A DNA stretch of 41,147 nt from Macrocybe gigantea (lineage: Eukaryota; Basidiomycota; Agaricomycetes; Agaricales; Callistosporiaceae): contig SJRY01000083.1 of the NCBI GenBank assembly GCA_011319805.1, positions 1 to 41,147 of the forward strand, in the 5' to 3' direction. The position numbers and the translations under genes were made by a program. The notes beneath the pieces are model-generated. The model did not search any database, had not been told where the DNA came from, and saw nothing but the letters and a program-made list of their open reading frames with translations. Shown piece by piece: positions 32,673 to 38,552 of the stretch. Within the stretch, counting starts at the first letter, position 1. Each line of letters starts with the position of its first letter.

Positions 32673-33269
32673 TTATGCAGTGCTTCGGCGGATTGGTCCT
32701 CTGAAGGGATTCGGCGGTTTCGTTCCTGTGTGTCCTTGACTCTGGTGTCGTTCTCGTTGGTTCTGTCGTGTGCTCTGTGCGTCGTGCCCTCTCTGTATCA
32801 GTATGTCTTCCTCCTGTGTTCGGCGATTATAGTTCTCGATCTGTTGTCGCCTAAAATCTCGGGCTTGTGTTCGTTCTTCTCTCGTTTTCTTGCGGATGGG
32901 TTCGTCCTCTTCTTCGGCAAGAAGATTCTGGTCTGACCACAGCTCTTCTGGGCTTATCCCGTATTCTCCTTCTAGGAAGAGTTCTGCAATGAGTTGTGCT
33001 GCTCCTTCGCTGAGGATCTCAGCGGGCTCGTCTGTGGTGGTGAAGGCAAACTCTCTCAGAAATGCCTGTTCTTCGTCGTCGCTACTTGGTGTAGGCGTGC
33101 GCTCTCTCTTTCGTTTGTTTGGATTGCTAGTGTCTCTGCGGATGGCGTGGACTGTCTCTGCGAATGGCGTGGACTGCAATGTCTGGTCTACTTCTCTGAG
33201 CCAAGTGCTCTCGTCGCTCGTGCTAGTGCTCGCTGGGTCGGCGACCGCTTGTCGTCGAATGTTGATCAA
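32673..33269 (-). CDS. Gy-D2 leader ORF (ORF0) without an AUG
   Basis: About 199 open codons ending at a TAA (32675-32673) that is conserved in Gy-D1. There is no ATG in this frame, or in any frame, between the predicted transcript start and 32371. The product would be charged and partly helical: TWLREVDQTLQSTPFAETVHA, NKRKRERTPTPSSDDEEQAF, LREFAFTTTDEPAEIL, REERTQARDFRRQQIENYN. Several blocks are conserved in Gy-D1. It may be a gag N-terminal extension started at a non-AUG codon, or a leader whose coding look reflects an older gag. The gag frame resumes in the same phase right after the TAA. A GTAAGC donor-like hexamer lies 23 nt further on, so splicing is another option. No domain is recognised. 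Confidence 0.45.
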   Translation of the reverse strand: MINIRRQAVADPASTSTSDESTWLREVDQTLQSTPFAETVHAIRRDTSNPNKRKRERTPTPSSDDEEQAFLREFAFTTTDEPAEILSEGAAQLIAELFLEGEYGISPEELWSDQNLLAEEEDEPIRKKTREERTQARDFRRQQIENYNRRTQEEDILIQRGHDAQSTRQNQRERHQSQGHTGTKPPNPFRGPIRRSTA

Positions 33270-33322
33270 GTCTTTGATAAAGCGTGACGTGGTGTGTGTG
33301 TGAGTCTGAGCGAGTCTCGACG

Positions 33323-33333
33323 AGGCTTAATAT
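33323..33333 (-). other. Gy-D2 self-priming primer-binding site
   Basis: Element sense ATATTAAGCCT, 2 nt after the 5' LTR. It is perfectly complementary to the first 11 nt of the predicted transcript (33421-33411). The same pair is intact in Gy-D1. Confidence 0.68.
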
Positions 33334-33335
33334 CT

Positions 33336-33655
33336 TGTTAGGCTAGACGAATCTCAGAAGGACTCGGGCAGACTAAGTGCGAGAGTGGTCTTGAGATGAT
33401 GGCAAAAGGAATATTAAGCCTAGCGTTACTGGTACATCTGGGAGTCCTTATATACACTACAGTACTCGAGCACGGACCATGGGCTGCGCAATGCTGTGGA
33501 CTGCGGATGAGTAAGACTGGAAGGAGATGACTCAGGATGACTAGGGAAGTGAGATGACTCGATGGCTGCGCGCTGCGCAGCATGATGGGGGAGATAAGGG
33601 ATGTGGGAAAGATAAGATAAGAAAATGAATAGTCCTTTGGGCGGCGTCTGTAACA
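33336..33655 (-). repeat. Gy-D2 5' LTR
   Basis: 320 bp, read as identical to 27142-27461. In element sense it contains GTATATAAGG at 33456-33447 and the predicted start AGGCTTAATAT at 33421-33411. Confidence 0.93.
33447..33456 (-). promoter_or_regulatory. Gy-D2 LTR TATA box
   Basis: Element sense GTATATAAGG, about 30 nt upstream of the predicted start at 33421. Confidence 0.65.
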
Positions 33656-33890
33656 GGACTGGTCCCACAGCAGCAGAACGTATCGCGCTTCGTGAGGCAA
33701 TGGAAATGCTTCGCACAGAAAACCAGCAACTTAAACTCCTCGCCACCACACTCCACCACATCTGCTCCTATAATGAAGAGCTCATTCATATGTGGGCCCC
33801 ACATGCCGCGACCACCTGAGAGACCAATAATGGGTGGGGACAGCTGGACTAAGGTCTTTTTGCGAGGATGCGAATCTAAAGAGAGGGTGA

Positions 33891-34208
33891 TGTTACAGAC
33901 ATCACCCAAAGGACTATTCAATTTCTTATCTTATCTTTCCCACATCCCTTATCCTCCCCATCATACTGCGCAGTGCACAGCCATCGAGTCATTCCACTTC
34001 CCTAGTCACTCCGAGTCATCTCCTTCTAGTCTTACTCATCCGCAGTCCACAGCATTGCACAGTCCATGGTCCGTGCTCGAGTACTGTAACGTATATAAGG
34101 ACTCCCAGATGTACCAGTAGCGCTAGGCTTAATATTCCATTTGCCATCGTCTTAAACCACTCTTGCACTTAGTCTGCCTGAGTCCTTTAAGATTCATCTA
34201 GCCTAACA
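33891..34208 (+). repeat. Gy-D1 3' LTR
   Basis: 318 bp, preceded by the polypurine tract AAAGAGAGGGTGA (33878-33890) and followed by the GCTCT duplication. Confidence 0.92.
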
Positions 34209-34412
34209 GCTCTCTTTTGGAAAGAACTGCCGAATGATCTTGGCTTGGCTACAGATGTCGCAGCGGTCCTTTGAGAAGTTGGGGTCGAGTTCGATTCTGG
34301 TTATCATCCCCTTTTGGACCATTTTCCATAAGTCATTGTAGTTGACATGACCCATCCTATGGTGCAGCTCATTGATTGAAATCAGACCAGATGACACTAC
34401 TGCCATTGGCAT
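34209..34412 (-). pseudogene. Co-C integrase zinc-binding (GAG_pre-integrase) part
   Basis: LHHRMGHVNYNDLWKMV...CDICSQAKIIRQFFPKES is the HHCC-type pre-integrase domain. It ends at the Gy-D1 insertion. Removing Gy-D1 and one GCTCT copy continues the frame as PKESKTTYQRYGEKIS at 21191 and below, confirming the insertion site inside integrase. Confidence 0.85.
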
Positions 34413-34718
34413 AAGAGGAATGTTTGGGGCGACAACTCGGTAGAGTCCTCAGATGAGTGGAATATGGGTGACAATCAATCGATCAGGCTTCCGGATAATA
34501 GAGCAGATTCCATCCTCTTGGTGGGATGCAAAACCGCAGTGATCCATAGTCTGTATGGAGACCAGTGTATAGGCTATGTGAGGTGCATAATAAACATCTT
34601 TAAGAACACTTCTCATTGGTTTTTTAGAACCGTTTGGCAGGTTAACGATGAGGTCTCCCTGTCCAAGGGCTTGGAATGTCTGTCCATTTGCAGCGTGGAT
34701 TGGCTCGGGATCAATAGT

Positions 34719-35060
34719 CTAGTAGTTTAGGAGCTGATTCTGATCAGGGGTGAAGTGGTGGCTTGCACCACAATCGATAATAGTTCCACTGTAGAATCCA
34801 GTTACCATAGCCTCCTGGATGGCTTTCTCCTGGAGGTCAGAGGTGCAACTGAGCGCAATCAGGGGTTTCTCCAGGTAGGCAGCTATTGCAACATTTTTGG
34901 TTGGCTTCTCAGAGATGTTCATGCTGGAGGTGGCCTTTGACTTGGCCTTCTCCTTGTTGTGTTTGAACCATGTGGGCGTGATGTGAGCTTTACCTTCCCC
35001 TTCCTCATAGCAGTCCTCCTTTGTATGACCAGTTTGGCCACACTTTGGGTTGGTGCACTT
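34719..35060 (-). pseudogene. Co-C zinc knuckle and protease
   Basis: Near 35058-35005 the frame gives CTNPKCGQTGHTKEDC, a CX4CX4HX4C knuckle seen in some fungal copia elements. The protease follows: GTIIDCGASHHFTPDQNQLLNY, where the catalytic triplet usually read DSGA is DCGA. A stop after LLNY and frame changes break the polyprotein. Confidence 0.7.
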
Positions 35061-35269
35061 CCATTCATCTTGCTTCTTCCTTGGCTTCTGCCCTTTCCTT
35101 TCTTGGATAGTGCTGCGGCTGCCACTGTGATCATAGCCGCATTGGATTTGTTGATGTTGACTTCCATTTCGAGAGAGGTGGCCTCATTGATTAAGTAGGT
35201 CATGACCTCTGAGCTGGTAAGCTGTTTACCGGCAGTCTGGACAGCAGTTGAGTAGGTCTGGAAAATGTT

Positions 35270-35869
35270 TCAGAACATCAGTGCGAGAGATAGGGATGTA
35301 CAGATATGGGAAATGAAGGATATGTCAGAGATTGGGCTTCCAGATTCAGTAAGATGCTCTCGGAGCTCAGTCATTCTTGTAAGGTGCTCGCGCATGCTTC
35401 CGCCCTTGGTGATGCACATATTCTGGAGCTGGGTGATCAGGTTGATCTCGTGAAGGTTGCCTTTGTGGAAATGAATAGAGATAAGCTTCTTCCACATGGC
35501 AGCAACAGTCTTTTCATTCTTGATTTGGAGGAATGTGGTGCTGTCTACTGTTTGGTAGATGACCTCTTTTGCCGTTGCTTCCTTCACCTCCCAGTCATCA
35601 AGGGTCTTTGCATGCTTCTCAACTTCTTCATTGCTGAGCTTTGTGTGCTTCGGATCCCCTTCTAGATAGAAGTCCGGTCCATCAACAATTACCTCCTTTG
35701 GTTTTAGCACCATTCCCGTGACATGCCGTTTGATGTTCTTCGACGTGAGATAGTTCACGATCCGCTCCTGCCATGTCAGCCAATTTGTGCCATCGCTCTG
35801 GAGTTTCGGTAGTGTCACTGTCATGTTCGTGTTAATGGTCATAGTCATTTCAGGGTCTGTGGGGCCCAT
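35270..35869 (-). CDS. Co-C gag (UBN2-like), N-terminal 199 codons
   Basis: The ATG at 35869 lies within the primer site, 4 nt after the LTR. The product shows the copia gag features KLQSDGTNWLTWQERIVNYL near the N-terminus and MWKKLISIHFHKGNLHEINLI and LTRMTELREHL further on, as in the UBN2/gag-polypeptide families. It ends early at 35270, after SLALMF, where homologous proteins continue, so it is probably frameshifted. The zinc-knuckle part lies downstream in another frame. The role is the capsid precursor. Confidence 0.75.
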   Translation of the reverse strand: MGPTDPEMTMTINTNMTVTLPKLQSDGTNWLTWQERIVNYLTSKNIKRHVTGMVLKPKEVIVDGPDFYLEGDPKHTKLSNEEVEKHAKTLDDWEVKEATAKEVIYQTVDSTTFLQIKNEKTVAAMWKKLISIHFHKGNLHEINLITQLQNMCITKGGSMREHLTRMTELREHLTESGSPISDISFISHICTSLSLALMF

Positions 35870-35873
35870 AACC
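35861..35873 (-). other. Co-C primer binding site (copia type)
   Basis: Element sense GGTTATGGGCCCC begins immediately after the 5' LTR. GGTTATGGGCCC is, as I recall it, the primer site of Drosophila copia, which pairs with the anticodon region of initiator tRNA-Met (half-tRNA priming). The gag ATG lies inside it (GGTTATGGGC). Confidence 0.7.
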
Positions 35874-36038
35874 TGTTGGACGTAGGCAGGGACCGAAGGG
35901 GCGCGTGAACGCGGGAATCTAAATGTATAGCCTCAGTGTGTCTGGTAGGACCACTGAGGCGGGCGACCAGAAGCGAGCGAAAATTTGTAGCCCGCTTACA
36001 TAACGTGTTGAGGCGGGAGCTCGACTCGACCTCCAACA
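35874..36038 (-). repeat. Co-C 5' LTR
   Basis: 165 bp, CpG-rich. It corresponds to the 3' LTR minus one 108-bp unit bounded by 29-bp direct repeats. Confidence 0.88.
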
Positions 36039-36043
36039 GGATG

Positions 36044-36395
36044 AATTGTGTCATGTACTATAGCTACTGTATATGCGATATGAGCAAGTTAAGTTATAAA
36101 TAATGCCTGGATATATGAATCTGCCGCTGGTGTTAGGTGTTGCGGTGCAAATGATGTATTATGACATGTCTTTTGGTGAAAAAAGCATGCTATAGGCAAC
36201 GTCGCCCTCCGGCTTGACCGCGAGGTCAAGCCGGAATGACGGAGCATAAGGCACCGTCACCCAACAGCCGTACCTACCTGGGCTGTTATTTCCCTCAGCT
36301 ATTACTAAACCGGACTACTGCTCTGCGGCGCACATTAAAAATAATGCAAGGACTCCGAACCGGGACGTATATTCTGAATAATCCTCATTTTCGTC
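36044..36395. other. upstream region of the MDR gene
   Basis: No gene is seen between the Co-C target duplication and the MDR ATG. It is AT-rich up to about 36190, then holds a GC-rich palindrome at 36209-36234 and a TATA-like ACGTATATTC near 36365. Confidence 0.5.
36209..36234. promoter_or_regulatory. perfect 11-bp inverted repeat, possible Zn2Cys6 factor site
   Basis: CCGGCTTGACC, a 4-nt spacer GCGA, then GGTCAAGCCGG. It lies about 160 bp upstream of the MDR ATG. Paired CGG/CCG triplets are typical of fungal binuclear zinc-cluster regulators. Otherwise it may be a hairpin remnant of a small inverted-repeat element. Confidence 0.4.
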
Positions 36396-38024
36396 ATGCC
36401 CAGCAAACAGCACAAAGCCCTCTTCCTCGAATCCAGAAAAGGACGTTTCGTCCTGGGCGACAATGAAACTCCAAAGCCTGGCCCGGGCGAGGTCCTCGTC
36501 AGGGTAGAATCTGCCGCGCTCAATCCCGTTGATTGGGGGGTTCAAGCATTCGGCATCATTGCAGAGGAGTTCCCAACGATTCTAGGCGTAGATGCCGCTG
36601 GCATCGTCGAGGAAGTCGGGGATGGTGTCAGCAGATTCATTAAGGGCGACAGAATGTACGATTCCTCCAGCCATGCTTGACCGCATCTGACCCTTCCTCC
36701 CTAGTTTTTATGGGTGTGACTTTTCAGTTACGAAAGGTGGCTTCCAGCAGTACAACCTGGTCCAAGCTGACCATGCTGCAAAGGTACTGCACTTCTCTGC
36801 TAAACGGCTTTTTTTTAGGAAATGATTTAATGCGGAATGACAGATACCGGATAACATCTCATTCGACCAGGCTGCCTCTATCCCAGTCACGTTTGCTACT
36901 GCATTCATCCCCATGTTCAATGACAAGCCGTATGGTGCCGGGCTCCCCCTGCCGCTCGAGCCAGAGGCCAGAGTCGTCGAAGAAGTAGGAGAAGGCGTGA
37001 CCAAATTCAAGAAGGGCGACAGGATGTATGTACAATTTCGTCTGCTCTTCGTGCTGAGACCGACCGATCTTTCTTGTTAGCTTCTATCAGGGCGAGTGGA
37101 CATTTCAGAAAGCTGGGTATCAACAATACAACGTGGTGGACGTTGAAGTAGCTGCCAAGGCGCGTCATTGTCGGTGATCGTACAAGGATAGTAAATCTCA
37201 TGCTGGACCAGATACCTGATAATGTCTCATTTGACCAAGCTGCAACGGTGACTGTCGCATTAACGGCCGCTTATATCGGTCTCTACAACGACAAGCCCAC
37301 GCTGCAGGCCATCCCTTGCCGCTCGAGCCTTCTGCCCGAGGACAGGATGCTGGCAAGCCCCTCGTCGTACTCGGAGGCGCAACATCGGTTGGACAGTATG
37401 GTAAAGACTTCTCCCCGATCCTGGGTCCACCCTATTGAACACCTGCCGTCTAAAAGTCATCCAGCTGGGCCGTCTGTCCGGCTTCTCCCCCATCGTAACT
37501 ACCGCTTCGCCCAAGCACGAAGAATATCTCAAGTCGCTGGGCGCCACGCACGTCGTTGACCGGAGCACGCCATCGCTCGTCGATGCGGTTTCAAAGATCA
37601 CAGCCGCGCCCATAGAGACCGTCTTCGACGCTGTCTCATTGCCAGAAACTCAAAACGCCGGATACAAGCTTGTCGCGCCGGGCGGACATCTGCTCGTCGT
37701 TCTTCCTCCGACAGTTGAGAACGCGTCGAGCGACAGGCAAATCTATTACGTCTTCGGCGTCCTCACGCTGCCCTACACGCGTGCGATCGGCATCAAATTG
37801 TATGACAAGCTGACAGAGTTACTGGCGGACGGTTCGATCAAGGTATGATGTTCAAACTTTCTTGCACGATGCTGAGCACTGATGTGAACCACAACGACTG
37901 GTAGCCCAACAAAGTTGAAGTCGTTCCTGGGGGCTTGAATGGTGTTGTGCCCGGATTGGAGAGGCTACAGGCTAATAAGGTCTCGGGTACCAAGCTTGTC
38001 GTCCACCCTCAAGAAACACCTTGA
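36396..38024 (+). pseudogene. MDR-superfamily zinc-type alcohol dehydrogenase/enoyl reductase-like gene with internal duplication
   Basis: Seven exons can be read: 36396-36655, 36705-36783, 36844-37025, 37081-37159, 37212-37400, 37457-37842, 37905-38024. The N-terminus is GroES-like (KPGPGEVLVRVESAALNPVDW, GVDAAGIVEEVGDG). The C-terminal Rossmann part has LGGATSVGQY, GFSPIVTTASPKHEEYLKSLGATHVVD and GGLNGVVPGLERLQ. The segment VEEVGDGV...GDRM, FQQYNLVQADHAAK, IPDNISFDQAA, NDKP...LPLPLEP occurs twice in tandem, with matching introns and two 79-nt exons, where relatives have one. Intron 4 would start GC (GCGCGT). A 1-nt loss near 37297-37300 throws exon 5 out of frame before LEPSARGQDAGKP. Relatives act as NAD(P)H-dependent oxidoreductases or trans-enoyl reductases in secondary metabolism. 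This copy is probably non-functional. Confidence 0.78.
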
Positions 38025-38552
38025 GAACGAATGGGTAATACCCGTGTCCCCGCCCAATGAATGTCTATACCACATGAAATGTAATGATGTTCCCTTGCAA
38101 GAACTATCCAGTCTCTAGAAAATATCTTGCTACTACGATGTTCGGTCCTTGCGCCATCTTGCAACACGTTTGAAACCAAAAGTTAGCGCTTTAGTGACCA
38201 TTCAATGTCAGTTATAGTGGGCCCTGCTCAGATCTGAAATCTTAATGATGCGGTCAATCCTCAAACGCTTCTCAGCAACGCCGCTCCTAAGCTGCGACTA
38301 TTCCGTGAACAGAACGATGTGGATACTTCGGAACTATTTCTCCGCCATCTCGAACTGCTTCCGTTTCACGTGGAAAGGTGACCCTGGGCGCCTTGGTTCG
38401 ACATGACCTGTAAAGGCTGGCATGGATAGCGCGCTAAGGGATGAACTACACCATCATCCTGGCGGATTCCAATTCTTGCGCTGCCCCCAGTCCATTCGTA
38501 ACGTGCAATTGCCGACAAGGGTTATCGCATAGCCCAACCTTCACCATCTGCC
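38025..38552. other. intergenic region, no gene seen
   Basis: No protein-like frame or repeat is visible. The right part probably holds the promoter of the NB-ARC-type gene. A missing upstream exon of that gene cannot be excluded. Confidence 0.4.

Larger units (their letters stand above)
27142..33655 (-). mobile_element. Ty3/gypsy retrotransposon Gy-D2 (chromodomain type), recent insertion into Gy-D1
   Basis: 6,514 bp, flanked by a perfect GGACT duplication (27137-27141, 33656-33660). The two 320-bp LTRs look identical base by base, indicating a recent insertion. It is the same family as Gy-D1, with CpG sites retained and Arg codons intact. Nevertheless 1-2 nt deletions in gag, RT, RNase H and the integrase C-terminus break its polyprotein, by inheritance, later mutation or sequencing error. 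Confidence 0.94.
21197..34208 (+). mobile_element. Ty3/gypsy retrotransposon Gy-D1 (chromodomain type), old copy, interrupted by Gy-D2
   Basis: Its 318-bp LTRs (21197-21514 and 33891-34208) are flanked by a perfect GCTCT duplication (21192-21196, 34209-34213). It sits in Co-C integrase and is itself split at 27141 by Gy-D2; without Gy-D2 it is about 6.5 kb. The order is leader ORF, gag, protease, RT, RNase H, integrase, chromodomain, ORF3. Compared with Gy-D2, most stops and Arg losses are CpG-to-TpG/CpA changes. Confidence 0.93.
18232..36038 (-). mobile_element. Ty1/copia retrotransposon Co-C, interrupted by Gy-D1
   Basis: LTRs TGTTGGA...TCCAACA are flanked by a perfect GGATG duplication (18227-18231 and 36039-36043). 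On the minus strand the order is gag, zinc knuckle, protease, integrase, RT, RNase H, the Ty1/copia order. Gy-D1 (21197-34208) splits the integrase; without it the element is about 4.8 kb. A copia-type primer site and polypurine tract flank the coding part. Frames are broken in several places by indels and stops. Confidence 0.9.

Noticed and set aside
4129..36043. CRISPR-like or satellite arrays among the repeats
   Set aside because: All long repeats resolve into LTRs, TIRs or duplicated coding DNA. No regularly spaced short repeats exist.
36708..37010. Minus-strand gene over the MDR locus
   Set aside because: It is the antisense shadow of exons with clear MDR motifs and splice sites.
36396..38024. 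Two separate tandem MDR genes
   Set aside because: There is only one N-terminus and one C-terminus. The repeated part is internal and the exon phases join through it.
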